Counted from the first letter of the stretch, positions 43,844 to 52,804 are shown. The stretch is DNA of 64,000 bases from Phyllobacterium myrsinacearum (GCF_002980555.1 NZ_PVBT01000001.1:558001-622000), one strand, 5' to 3'. The notes: generated from the sequence alone by a model not told the origin. Numbers and translations: made by a program.

Positions 43844-45121
43844 TTAGTGCGGTTCTGCCGTCATGACAAGACACGTATTTTGCCCGCCGAAGCCAAAAGA
43901 GCTGGAAAGCACGGCGGAGACGCTGGCTTCGCGCTTCACATTGGGCACCACATCGAGAACGATAGCGGGATCCGGATTGTCGTAGTTGATCGTCGGCGGG
44001 ATGGTACCCGTCCCGATGGTCAGCATCGAGAACACGGCTTCAATCGCACCGGCAGCCGTTAGCGTATGACCGATCATCGATTTGTTGGACGAGAGCGGCA
44101 GCGTGGAAATGCGCTCGCCGAAGACGGTCGAGAGCGCGAGATATTCCATCTTGTCGTTCTCGGGCGTCGAGGTGCCATGCGCATTGATGTAGTCGATCGC
44201 ATCTTCCTTGATGCCCGCATCGTCAAGCGCGGCGCGCACCGCACCGATGGCGGGCGAGCCATCGGGCTTGGACCGGGTGCGGTGGAAATCATCGGCCTTT
44301 TCGCCGCAGCCGCGCATGATGCCGAGAATGTTGGCGCCGCGCGCAATGGCTGATTCCAGCGATTCCATGACCAGCGCGCCGGAGCCTTCGGCCATGACAA
44401 AACCGTCGCGATCCTTCGAGAAGGGCTTTGCCGCCTTGTGGGCCGGATTGTTCTGGGTGGACAGCGCCGACAGCAGGGAAAAGCGCACCAGCGCTTCGGC
44501 GGAGACCGAACCGTCCGTGCCGATGGACAGGACACGGTCGCTTTCGCCGCGCCGGATGGCCTCGACGCCGAGCTGAATGGCGGTGGCACCCGATGCACAG
44601 GCGGTCGACAGCGTGATCGGCAGGCCGCGCGTGCCGAACGTGTCGGCAAGGCGCTCGGCGATGTAGCCGAATTCGGTCGTGTGGAACATGGCTTCCTGCG
44701 TTCCGCGGCGGCAGGCGGCGAGAAGCAGGTCATAGCCCGGCTCGCCCTCGCTCTTCACCAATGCGTCGAGCGCGAAGCGGTTGCGCCATTCGAGTTCCAC
44801 CGGCGGAGCGGCGAGGAACAGCGGTCCGCCGAAATTCTCCGTGTCGAAACCGGCCTGCGCAATGGCTTCCTCAGCGGCAAGCGAGGCCAGTTTTTCCGAC
44901 AGAGCCGACGCGCCTTCGTCGCTTTCCTTGAGGAAATCCACGGTACCGGCGATCTGCGTGCGCAGATTGTCGAGGGCAAAACGGGTGATCGTGTGAATGC
45001 CTGATGTGCCCGATGTCAGCGCGGCCCAGTTATCTTCCTTGCCCTGTCCGAGCGAGGAGACGACGCCAAGACCGGTGACGGCAACGAGCGGGCGGCCAAG
45101 ATGGTCAGTGTATTTGGACAT
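43844..45121 (-). CDS. fabF1XL: Beta-ketoacyl-ACP synthase FabF1XL
   Basis: This 425-residue KASII-type condensing enzyme keeps all catalytic residues: Cys175 in STACASGATA, the histidine in INAHGTSTPEND and the histidine in SMIGHTLTAAGAIEA. It elongates the very long acyl chain on AcpXL. I start at 45121 (MSKYTDHLGRPLVAVTG), 11 bases after fabF2XL ends; an ATG at 45136 that overlaps the fabF2XL stop is possible. Its partner FabF2XL lacks the cysteine. Confidence 0.9.
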   Translation of the reverse strand: MSKYTDHLGRPLVAVTGLGVVSSLGQGKEDNWAALTSGTSGIHTITRFALDNLRTQIAGTVDFLKESDEGASALSEKLASLAAEEAIAQAGFDTENFGGPLFLAAPPVELEWRNRFALDALVKSEGEPGYDLLLAACRRGTQEAMFHTTEFGYIAERLADTFGTRGLPITLSTACASGATAIQLGVEAIRRGESDRVLSIGTDGSVSAEALVRFSLLSALSTQNNPAHKAAKPFSKDRDGFVMAEGSGALVMESLESAIARGANILGIMRGCGEKADDFHRTRSKPDGSPAIGAVRAALDDAGIKEDAIDYINAHGTSTPENDKMEYLALSTVFGERISTLPLSSNKSMIGHTLTAAGAIEAVFSMLTIGTGTIPPTINYDNPDPAIVLDVVPNVKREASVSAVLSSSFGFGGQNTCLVMTAEPH

Positions 45122-45132
45122 GTGCCAGTCTC

Positions 45133-46317
45133 TCAAACTTTGACGAGGCGAGCGACGCCTTCGCCCCGGGTTGCGCCGATGGAAGTCGCCAGTGCCGTGT
45201 CGAGACCGCCTGAGGCGGCCTTTTCATTCGCCGCATCGATGGGCGGGAACACCGCGCCATGAAACAGGCTGAGGGCAGCGAGGCCGACGGCGAGCGGGAA
45301 CTGTGCTTCGCGCAGATGGCCGATCCTGCCGGCAACGCCGCGCACAGCGGCCGAGGCGAACACATCGAGCGCTGCCTTTTCCGTTGCTGTGATGCCGTGC
45401 GCGCCGGTTGCGCCGGATACAATCAGCCCGGCGGGCCTGTCGGCGCTGGCGGCACCAACCAGCTTGGCAATGGTTTCCTTCAGGTCTTCGCGCTTGCGGC
45501 GGATCTGCGCGCTGTAGATGCCATCGATGGCCGCATAGACGCGGGCGCCGCGCTTGGCCGCATGCTCGGCGCTTTCCAGAACGAGGAATGCGCCGCCGGA
45601 ACCGGTGACGATGCCGCCGCCAGACGTGCCTTCACGCTGCCAGAGCGGTGCCCAGCCGTCGGCCTTCAGCATGCCGTTGAGTTCGTAGCCGAGCAGCATG
45701 TCGGGATGTTCGGAATTATAGGAGCCGCCGACAAGCGCATGCGTGCTCTGGCCGGAGCGGATGCGCGCCGCAGCCGTATCGAGCGCGGAAATGCCGGCGC
45801 CTTCTTCGCCCATGAATGTGCGCGAGGAGCCGGTCACTTTGTGAACGATTGAAATATTGCCGGCGAGCAGGTTGGACAATTGCGCCAGGAACAGCGTCGG
45901 ACGCAGTTCCGTCGTCAACTTCTCGTTGAGCATGGTGCCGAGATCGTTGCGCACGCGCGCTTCGGCAAGAATCTGGGTGTCGACGGTGACATCGCGTTCG
46001 CCGCCGCCGGCGGCAACAACCATGTCCATGGTCGAGCAAAGGGCATCGTCGTCCTTGATGCCCGCGTCCTGCAGGGCGAGGCCGGCAGCATAGGTTCCCA
46101 GGCGCTGCCAGGTCTCCATCTGACGCTGATCGCCGCGCTTCGGGATCTGGTTGTTCCAGTCGACCTCACCGAGCGGGTGAACCGTATAGGGCTTGAACGT
46201 CTCGCTATCGATACGCGGACCGGCGGAACCGTTCAGTGCCTGCCAATGGGCATCGGCGCCTTCACCCAGGGATGAAATCAGTCCGATGCCAGTGATAACG
46301 ACGGTGTTGTTCTGCAT
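45133..46317 (-). CDS. fabF2XL: Beta-ketoacyl-ACP synthase-like FabF2XL lacking the active-site cysteine
   Basis: This 394-residue ketosynthase homologue has the thiolase fold (VVITGIGLISSLGEG at the N-terminus; GSGGAFLVLESAEHAAKRG in the middle). Where the partner enzyme has ACASG, this one has a longer segment GSSRTFMGEEGAG (residues 163-175) without cysteine. The two histidine regions are recognisable (GAHGITATEK and GRIGHLREAQ). By analogy with type II polyketide systems it may be a chain-length factor paired with FabF1XL. It follows acpXL by 103 bases, where fabZXL is found in other rhizobia. Confidence 0.87.
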   Translation of the reverse strand: MQNNTVVITGIGLISSLGEGADAHWQALNGSAGPRIDSETFKPYTVHPLGEVDWNNQIPKRGDQRQMETWQRLGTYAAGLALQDAGIKDDDALCSTMDMVVAAGGGERDVTVDTQILAEARVRNDLGTMLNEKLTTELRPTLFLAQLSNLLAGNISIVHKVTGSSRTFMGEEGAGISALDTAAARIRSGQSTHALVGGSYNSEHPDMLLGYELNGMLKADGWAPLWQREGTSGGGIVTGSGGAFLVLESAEHAAKRGARVYAAIDGIYSAQIRRKREDLKETIAKLVGAASADRPAGLIVSGATGAHGITATEKAALDVFASAAVRGVAGRIGHLREAQFPLAVGLAALSLFHGAVFPPIDAANEKAASGGLDTALATSIGATRGEGVARLVKV

Positions 46318-46367
46318 TGTCTCGCAACACCGCTTATACGGTGCACCCGGTTAGGTGGATGGGATCA

Positions 46368-46404
46368 GTCTAGTGGAACGAAAATGTCAGAATCGGACCA
46401 CTGG
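46368..46404. repeat. Dispersed palindromic element between acpXL and fabF2XL
   Basis: CTAGTGGAACGAAAATGTCA followed by GAATCGGACCACTGG has outer arms AGTGG/CCACT. The core TGTCAGAATCGGACCA is shared with the inverted repeat at 36971-37047. Confidence 0.65.
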
Positions 46405-46420
46405 AATGGATATCCGGAAA

Positions 46421-46702
46421 TCAGGCCTTCTTGGCGGCGACGAGTTCGTCGATCTTGGCGCACAGATTCTTCAACACGAAATATTCCTCGGTCGGAACCT
46501 TGCCGTCATTGACTTCCTGCGTCCACTGCTCGAGCGGGATCTTGATACCGAAGGCCTTGTCGATGGCAAAAACGATGTCGAGGAAGTCAAGGCTATCGAT
46601 GCCGAGATCGTCAATCGTGTGGCTTTCCGGCGTGATGGAATCGCGGTCGATTTCACTGGTTTCAGCGATGATATCGGCGACCTTGTCAAATGTTGAGGTC
46701 AA
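46421..46702 (-). CDS. acpXL: Acyl carrier protein for very-long-chain fatty acids
   Basis: This 93-residue ACP carries the phosphopantetheine serine in [12 protein letters not shown] and the AcpXL-typical [18 protein letters not shown]-terminus and [21 protein letters not shown]-terminus. A TTG start at 46702 (TSTFDK follows) with AAGGAAA upstream fits the known N-terminus; a frame upstream exists but does not match. It carries the 27-hydroxyoctacosanoate chain for lipid A and heads the acpXL-fabF2XL-fabF1XL-adhXL-lpxXL group. Confidence 0.92.
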   Translation of the reverse strand: MTSTFDKVADIIAETSEIDRDSITPESHTIDDLGIDSLDFLDIVFAIDKAFGIKIPLEQWTQEVNDGKVPTEEYFVLKNLCAKIDELVAAKKA

Positions 46703-46831
46703 TTCAGTTTCCTTTTGCTTCCGGTGCCCCCGGAAGGGCACTGATGTCTGATGACGCGGTATCTAGCGTTTTTCATGGCCAAGGGAAAGACCGAATTGCC
46801 CTGTCCCTTGTTACTCCAGCATATTCCGCCG

Positions 46832-47419
46832 TCAGTCGAAAATGATCCTGCCCGCAATATGAACCGTTTCACCCGCTTCGGGAGGCGAGACCACCACCGC
46901 TTCCGTCGGGCGCGGAACAATGCCGGTCAGTGCCGTTATATTGGCACGGTCGGTCATCATTACCAGATTGCCGGAACTTTTGAATTCAGCAATCATAGCG
47001 CGAATTTGATCAATCTGCGATTGTTTCACCGCGTCGTCATCCGCCAAAGGTCCAAGCGCGCTGACAATTTCAACGGGTGCCGCACCGAACGCCAGCCGGG
47101 CGGTTTCCTGCGCATTGCAGACGGGGCTGGTCAGGACCTTGTCGATTCGCACCGCCTTTGCGGCAAAACGGGCGCCGAGCTTCTGTGCCAGCTGATGGCC
47201 GCGGTCGGACAGCGTGCGGACCTGCGCGCAGCCGGTGGAGGTGTCCGTCGAGGGGCTCAAAGCGCCCGACGCATCGGCACCCTGCAGCAGAACGGTATAG
47301 CCGCCGCGTGCCAGCCTCGCCCAGGCTGCATCGGTTGCCGATGCCGTTGGAATGGACAGGAATACGCCCAGAACGAGCGAGAGTGACGTAAGGACGTAAA
47401 ATCGCAATTGCTTCAACAT
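46832..47419 (-). CDS. Secreted histidine-phosphatase-fold protein lacking catalytic residues
   Basis: This 195-residue protein has a signal peptide ending ASA at about residue 28 and the layout of the periplasmic branch of the histidine phosphatase family: GGYTVLL, TLSDRGHQLAQKLGARF, KVLTSP, ETARLAFG and NITALTG. However the RH pair of the catalytic LLRHA motif is LLQGA (residues 44-48), the phosphate-binding arginine after TSPVC is Asn102, and the second catalytic histidine is Asp157 (MMTDRANIT, normally VTHxxNI). It therefore is probably a non-catalytic member. Neighbours give no function. Confidence 0.8.
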   Translation of the reverse strand: MLKQLRFYVLTSLSLVLGVFLSIPTASATDAAWARLARGGYTVLLQGADASGALSPSTDTSTGCAQVRTLSDRGHQLAQKLGARFAAKAVRIDKVLTSPVCNAQETARLAFGAAPVEIVSALGPLADDDAVKQSQIDQIRAMIAEFKSSGNLVMMTDRANITALTGIVPRPTEAVVVSPPEAGETVHIAGRIIFD

Positions 47420-47521
47420 TCGTTCTCCTTAGCAGTGGAGATGGGGCTTTGGCCAAAAAAAATAAAGTGAAGGAGTTTGATTGCCTTGCACGGCCGGTGC
47501 GGCGGGCTTATTGCGGAGACA

Positions 47522-48478
47522 ATGGGTCTCGTTCAAACGATCATCGTGGTTTTTGGAGTGATTGCCGTCGCCTATGCCGCGGCGCACTTCAAGCTGCTCG
47601 ATGAACGGGTGGGAGACGGGCTTTCCGAGTTCGTTTTCATGATCGCCGCCCCCATGCTGCTGTTCCGCACCATGGCGACGGCAGATTTTCACGGCGTGGC
47701 GCCGTGGGGCCTGTGGACCGCCTATTTCAGCGGGCTTGCCGCCGCCTGGGCGCTGTCCGATCTGGCGATCAAGGTGGTTTTTGGCCGGGATAACCGGGCG
47801 GGGGTCGTCGCCGGGGTTTCCGGCGCCTTTTCCAACCTGGTGTTTCTTGGCATGCCGCTCATGCTCGGAGCCTATGGCCAGGAGGGTTTTGCCATCCTGT
47901 CGCTGATCGTCGCCATCCACATGCCAAGTGTCATGGCCGCCTCGATCACGCTGCACGAGATCGCCCTGCGGCGGGACGGCGTGTTCCAGGGAGAGGGGAG
48001 CCTGCGCACGGTCGTCATTTCGTTTTTTCGCAGCCTCCTGCGCAATCCCTTCGTTCTCGGCATTCTCGCGGGCTGGTTGTGGCGCTCGACCGGCCTGCAC
48101 CTGCCGTCCGTCGTCGATGCGCTGGTGCAGCTTCTGGGAAGCGTTGCCGGGCCGGTGGCGCTGTTCGCCATGGGCATGGGCTTGAAGAAATTCGGCATAT
48201 CCGGACATCTCGCTGCGTCGCTGGTCATTGCGACGATCAAGCTCTTCGTCATGCCTGCGGTCGTGCTGGGGCTCGCGCTGGTCATCGGCCTGCCGCCGTT
48301 TACCGCCAAGATCGCCGTGGTGTCGGCAGCATTGCCGGCAGGCGTGAATTCGTACCTTATCGCGACCAAATTCAGGACGGCCGAGGCCCTGGCTTCCAAC
48401 TCCATGGTCATTGCCACGGCGCTGTCGGCGGTGACAATGGTGTTCTGGGTGACCGTGGCAACGCACGTTTTCGGTTAG
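47522..48478 (+). CDS. AEC-family transporter (auxin efflux carrier type)
   Basis: This 318-residue membrane protein has about ten hydrophobic segments, beginning MGLVQTIIVVFGVIAVAYAA and including FVFMIAAPMLLFRTMA and, in the second half, VVSAALPAGVNSYLIATKF, typical of AEC/BART-superfamily carriers. Bacterial members move small organic acids such as malonate or malate; the substrate here is unknown. I use the ATG at 47522 because the upstream part of the frame is not hydrophobic. It is divergent from the histidine-phosphatase-like gene. Confidence 0.85.
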   Translation: MGLVQTIIVVFGVIAVAYAAAHFKLLDERVGDGLSEFVFMIAAPMLLFRTMATADFHGVAPWGLWTAYFSGLAAAWALSDLAIKVVFGRDNRAGVVAGVSGAFSNLVFLGMPLMLGAYGQEGFAILSLIVAIHMPSVMAASITLHEIALRRDGVFQGEGSLRTVVISFFRSLLRNPFVLGILAGWLWRSTGLHLPSVVDALVQLLGSVAGPVALFAMGMGLKKFGISGHLAASLVIATIKLFVMPAVVLGLALVIGLPPFTAKIAVVSAALPAGVNSYLIATKFRTAEALASNSMVIATALSAVTMVFWVTVATHVFG

Positions 48479-48606
48479 CCAAAGCCTGTTGCAGCTTTTG
48501 CCAAAAAGGAGCAGGGTGACGGCCACGGGCGCCATTCCGGGCCGCCGCTCACGGAACTCACAAAATCAGTGGACCAAACGCTCCGCCTTACATTTCAGGG
48601 AGAAAC

Positions 48607-50067
48607 ATGATGTTGCAGAAATCCAGCCAGTTCATGAAACAGGCCAATCTGATCAATGGCGAATGGGTGGCCGCAGATTCCGGCAAGACGATTGACGTCA
48701 TCAACCCTGCAACCGGCCTGAAGATCGGCACCGTCCCCAATTCCGGCAAGGCGGAAACGCGGCGCGCCATCGACGCCGCCGCCGAAGCCTTCAAGACATG
48801 GCGCAAGACATCCGTGCTCGAACGCTCCAAGCTGATGCGCAAGCTGCACGACGCCCTCCTCGACAATCAGGACGCGCTGGCCGAGCTTCTGACGCTGGAG
48901 CAGGGCAAGTCGCTGACCGAAGCCAAGGGCGAGATCGGCATGTCGGCGGCCTATATCCTCTGGTATGCGGAAGAGGCGCGCCGCACCTATGGCGACGTGG
49001 TGCCGTCTCCGTGGGCCGACCGGCGCATTCTCGTGACGAAAGAGCCGCTTGGCGTCATCGGTGCGATCACGCCATGGAATTTCCCGTCCTCGATGCTTGC
49101 CCGCAAGATCGGCCCGGCGCTGGCGTCCGGCTGCACGGCCGTGGTCAAGCCGGCAACCCAGACACCCTATTCCGGCCTGGTGTGGGGCGCACTGTGCGAA
49201 GAAGTCGGCATTCCCAAGGGTGTCGTGAATATTCTCACCGGTTCGGCCTCGGAAATCGGCGGCGAGATCACCAGTAATCCGCTGGTGCGCAAGATCACTT
49301 TCACCGGATCGACGGAGATCGGCAAGATCCTGATCAAGCAGGCGGCCGACACCGTAAAGAAGGTGTCGATGGAACTGGGCGGCAATGCGCCGTTCATCGT
49401 GTTCAACGATGCGGATCTGAACCGCGCCGTGGACGGGGCCATCGCGGCCAAATTCCGCAATTCCGGCCAGACCTGCGTATGCACCAACCGTTTCCTCGTG
49501 CAGTCTGGCATCTATGATGCGTTCGTCGAGAAATTTGCTGAGGCAACGGACAAGCTGAAGGTCGGCAACGGTCTCGATGCAGGGACGCAGCAGGGCCCGC
49601 TGATCGATGACAAGGCCGTCGCCAAAGTCGAGGAATTCATTGCCGACGCCAAGGAGAAGGGCGGCCGGATCGTGACCGGCGGCAAGCGTCATGCGCTGGG
49701 CGGCAGCTTCTTCGAACCGACGGTGATCGGCGACGCCACGCCTGACATGCTCTTCACAACGGAAGAGATTTTCGGTCCTGTTGCGCCCATCTACAAGTTC
49801 GAGACCGAGCAGGAAGCGATCGATCTGGCCAACAATACCCAGTTCGGTCTCGCCTCCTACTTCTACACGCAGGATCTTGGCCGGGTGTTCCGGGTTTCCG
49901 AGGGCCTGAAATACGGCATGGTCGGCGTCAATGAAGGCATTATCACCACGGTGGAAGCGCCGTTTGGTGGCCTGAAGGAATCCGGCCTCGGCAAGGAAGG
50001 CGGACATCAGGGCATCGAAGACTATCTCGACACCAAATATGTCTGCGTCGGCGGACTGGGGCTGTAA
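48607..50067 (+). CDS. gabD: Succinate-semialdehyde dehydrogenase
   Basis: This 486-residue aldehyde dehydrogenase has GVIGAITPWNFPSSMLARKIGPALASGC (split motif of the NAD(P)-binding site), the base glutamate in SMELGGNAPFIVF and the nucleophile cysteine in NSGQTCVCTNRFL. The GabD/SSADH subfamily is recognised from SGLVWGALCEEVGIPKGV and the C-terminal GGLKESGLGKEGGHQGIEDY. It oxidises succinate semialdehyde from 4-aminobutyrate to succinate. GGGAGAAAC precedes the ATG. galM begins 6 bases after its stop. Confidence 0.93.
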   Translation: MMLQKSSQFMKQANLINGEWVAADSGKTIDVINPATGLKIGTVPNSGKAETRRAIDAAAEAFKTWRKTSVLERSKLMRKLHDALLDNQDALAELLTLEQGKSLTEAKGEIGMSAAYILWYAEEARRTYGDVVPSPWADRRILVTKEPLGVIGAITPWNFPSSMLARKIGPALASGCTAVVKPATQTPYSGLVWGALCEEVGIPKGVVNILTGSASEIGGEITSNPLVRKITFTGSTEIGKILIKQAADTVKKVSMELGGNAPFIVFNDADLNRAVDGAIAAKFRNSGQTCVCTNRFLVQSGIYDAFVEKFAEATDKLKVGNGLDAGTQQGPLIDDKAVAKVEEFIADAKEKGGRIVTGGKRHALGGSFFEPTVIGDATPDMLFTTEEIFGPVAPIYKFETEQEAIDLANNTQFGLASYFYTQDLGRVFRVSEGLKYGMVGVNEGIITTVEAPFGGLKESGLGKEGGHQGIEDYLDTKYVCVGGLGL

Positions 50068-50072
50068 GTCCG

Positions 50073-51098
50073 ATGCATACCGAAATTTTCGGCCACACGC
50101 CCGATGGCGAGGCAGTTCACCGCATCACCATCTCCGGCGGCGGGCTGACCGCCAAAATCCTGACCTGGGGCGCAGTCATCCAGGATTTGCGCCTCAAGGA
50201 TCATGATCATCCGCTGGTTCTCGGCTATCGGGATTTCGCCGATTATCCCGCCCATTCGCCCTATCTTGGGGCGACCATCGGGCGGACGGTCAACCGGATA
50301 CGCGATGGCGAACTCGTCATTGACGGCCAGACCTTTGCCCTGCAGCGCAATTTCCATGGCATTCACAATATCCATGGCGGCGATGCGGGGGCGGGGCGGC
50401 GTACCTGGAATGTCGTGGCCGTCGGTCCTGACTACGTCACGCTGACGATCATGCTCGGCGATGGCGAGATGGGCTTTCCCGGCAACCTGACCATTACCTG
50501 CACCTATATGCTGGAATCCAAGGGCACTCTGGCCATCCGCCTCGATGCGGTGACCGACAAGCCGACGATCTGCAATCTGGCGCATCACAGCTATTTCAAT
50601 CTCGACGATGGCGGCCTGACCGACGTGCTGGATCATCAGGTCAAGATCGGCGCCGAGGCTTACCTCGCCGTCAATGGCGACCTGCTTCCGGACGGGCGCG
50701 TCCTGCCCGTGGCGGGAACGGCGCATGATTTCCGCGCATACCGGACGATCCGGCGCGAAGAGGACGGCAGGCAGGTTGTCTATGACAACAATTTCTGCGT
50801 ATCCAGCCAGCGCCGGCCATTGCAATGGGTGGCATCGGCCAAGGGTGCGCGCAGCAATATCGAGATGCAGGTGCTGACCACGGAGCCGGGTGTGCAGTTC
50901 TACGCGGCCAATACGCTGGGCGGCCGGCCGCCGCTCGGCCTGACGGGGCAGACCTATGCCAATTATGCCGGGTTCTGCTTTGAAGCGCAGAACTGGCCGG
51001 ATTCGACGCATTTTCCGTATTTTCCGCAGTCGATTCTGCGGCCGGACGACACATACAGCCAGATGACCCGCTACACCTTCAGGAAACACAAGGTTTAG
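50073..51098 (+). CDS. galM: Galactose mutarotase (aldose 1-epimerase)
   Basis: This 341-residue protein has the GalM motifs GATIGRTVNRIRDG, NFHGIHNIHGGD, the base histidine in NLAHHSYFNLDD and the catalytic glutamate in FCFEAQNWPDSTHFP. It interconverts alpha and beta anomers of aldohexoses. The gene follows gabD closely and converges with the sugar kinase gene. Confidence 0.92.
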   Translation: MHTEIFGHTPDGEAVHRITISGGGLTAKILTWGAVIQDLRLKDHDHPLVLGYRDFADYPAHSPYLGATIGRTVNRIRDGELVIDGQTFALQRNFHGIHNIHGGDAGAGRRTWNVVAVGPDYVTLTIMLGDGEMGFPGNLTITCTYMLESKGTLAIRLDAVTDKPTICNLAHHSYFNLDDGGLTDVLDHQVKIGAEAYLAVNGDLLPDGRVLPVAGTAHDFRAYRTIRREEDGRQVVYDNNFCVSSQRRPLQWVASAKGARSNIEMQVLTTEPGVQFYAANTLGGRPPLGLTGQTYANYAGFCFEAQNWPDSTHFPYFPQSILRPDDTYSQMTRYTFRKHKV

Positions 51099-51124
51099 GT
51101 CGTGGTGCGTGGTGGCAAACCGCT

Positions 51125-52042
51125 CTAGCTGCTGAATGCCTTGCGTGCTTCACCCATCGGCGCCAGCGCGCCGTGGAACTCAACGACCCGCGCCGCGACC
51201 CGGTGGGCGCGGGCGGCGGCGTCAACGGGCTCAAGACCGGCCAGACGCGAGGCGATGTAACCGCCGTTGAAACTGTCGCCGGCCCCGGTCGTGTCCACGG
51301 CATTGGCGCGGACGGCGGGGACGCGGCTTTGCCGGTCGCCGGTGATGACGAGCGCCGGTTCCGTGCCATCCTTCACCACGATTTCCCGCACGCCATAGCT
51401 GGCGATGCGCACGGCGGTTTCTTCCGGCGTCGCGTCGCCGAACAGGGCATTTTCGTCGGGGAAGGTCGGCAGGGCGATGTCGGCGACGTGATAGGCATCG
51501 ATCAGCGCCTGTTTGGCCGTCTCGGCGTTTTCCCACAGGCGCGGGCGGTAATTGGCGTCGAAGGCGACAAGCGTGCCCTGCCGGCGCGCATTGCTGACGG
51601 CGTTCAGCACGTTCTGGCGGCTCTTCGGGCTCAAGATGCCCATGGTGATACCGGAGAAATAGATGATCTTGCGCCCATCGAGGCTGAGCGCCAGGGCATG
51701 CGGATCGTCGCCGAGATGGCGGGCGGCGGAATCGTTGCGCCAATAGGTGAAGGAGCGTTCGGCGTCTGTCAGCGTGATCGCATAAAGGCCCGGGCGTGCG
51801 CCTGTTATAACCGGGCTATGGGCGGTGTTGATGCCGTTTTCCGCAAGAAAGGTCCGCTGCTTGAGCGAGAAGGGATCGTCACCGAAGGCGGTGACGTAAT
51901 CGACGGCAAAGTCGGCGTCGGTGAGGGCGCGCACATACCAGCTGGTGTTGAGCGTATCCCCGGCAAATCCCATGCGCCATTGATCGCCATTGGCTCCCGA
52001 CAGCTCGATCATACACTCGCCGATGGCTGCAAACCCGCCCAT
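51125..52042 (-). CDS. kdgK: Sugar kinase, PfkB family, probably 2-dehydro-3-deoxygluconokinase
   Basis: This 305-residue kinase has the N-terminal GECMIELSG, FAGDTLNTSWYVRAL and the PfkB C-terminal signature NAVDTTGAGDSFNGGYI with the catalytic aspartate. The pattern GDTLNT and LLEDAKER-like YWRNDSAAR are typical of KdgK, which phosphorylates 2-keto-3-deoxygluconate in hexuronate use. I begin at 52042 (MGGFAAIGECM) rather than seven codons earlier, since GAGG lies just upstream. It is convergent with galM. Confidence 0.85.
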   Translation of the reverse strand: MGGFAAIGECMIELSGANGDQWRMGFAGDTLNTSWYVRALTDADFAVDYVTAFGDDPFSLKQRTFLAENGINTAHSPVITGARPGLYAITLTDAERSFTYWRNDSAARHLGDDPHALALSLDGRKIIYFSGITMGILSPKSRQNVLNAVSNARRQGTLVAFDANYRPRLWENAETAKQALIDAYHVADIALPTFPDENALFGDATPEETAVRIASYGVREIVVKDGTEPALVITGDRQSRVPAVRANAVDTTGAGDSFNGGYIASRLAGLEPVDAAARAHRVAARVVEFHGALAPMGEARKAFSS

Positions 52043-52186
52043 GAAAACCTCCTCTACATGCATTCGGTGCGACTGATATACGAGTGCGGCAGCTGTGTCA
52101 TTTGTAAAAAATGCCTGATGTCATCGTAGCTTAATCGTGCAATGTTAGGCGGCAAACGCATTTGAACGATCCAGAAGGAGGTTTCG

Positions 52187-52804
52187 TTGTCTCGCGTTAC
52201 GACAATTGACGAACTTGAAGCCATTTACGGCAATGGGGCGGTGGCGGAAGCATCGACCGCCAAGGTGGCAGACCGCATCATTCCGGAATATAGGCAACTG
52301 ATCGAGGGCTCGCCCTTCGTGGCGCTGGCATCGAGCGGGCCGGAGGGGCTCGACTGCTCGCCGCGCGGCGATCTTGCCGGATTCATCCGCATCCACGACG
52401 AGCGGACGCTGATGATGCCCGACCGGCGCGGCAACAACCGCATCGATTCGCTGCGCAACATCGTGCGCGATCCGCGCATTGCCCTGCTGTTCCTCATACC
52501 GGGCCTCAACACGACGTTCCGCGTCAACGGCCGCGCATTCATCGATACGGATCAGGCGCTGCTGGACAGTTTCATCATGGATGGCAAGGCGCCGCGCTCC
52601 GTGCTCGTCATGGAAGTCGAGGAAGCCTATTTTCAGTGCGCGCGGGCTCTCATACGCTCGGAACTGTGGAATCCGGAGAAATTCCGCTCGCCGAAGGAAT
52701 TCCCGACGCCGGGCCAGATGCTGGCGGCGCTGAGCGAAAACCGTGTGGGCGGTGACACCTATGACAGCGAATGGGCCGCACGCGCAGCCAAAACCATGTG
52801 GTAG
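52187..52804 (+). CDS. Pyridoxamine 5'-phosphate oxidase-family flavoprotein
   Basis: This 205-residue protein has the PPOX/FMN-binding split-barrel motifs of the MSMEG_1061-like family: FVALASSGPEGLDCSPRGD (about residues 44-62), MMPDRRGNNRIDSLRNIV and RVNGRAFI. The start is TTG at 52187, preceded by the strong site AGAAGGAGG. Substrate unknown; relatives reduce or bind flavin and coenzyme F420-like compounds. Confidence 0.85.
   Translation: MSRVTTIDELEAIYGNGAVAEASTAKVADRIIPEYRQLIEGSPFVALASSGPEGLDCSPRGDLAGFIRIHDERTLMMPDRRGNNRIDSLRNIVRDPRIALLFLIPGLNTTFRVNGRAFIDTDQALLDSFIMDGKAPRSVLVMEVEEAYFQCARALIRSELWNPEKFRSPKEFPTPGQMLAALSENRVGGDTYDSEWAARAAKTMW

Noticed and set aside
48595-50007. A 470-codon open frame antisense to gabD
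   Set aside because: It has the same Arg/His/Gly-rich character as other antisense frames here. The aldehyde dehydrogenase on the other strand is complete with its catalytic residues.
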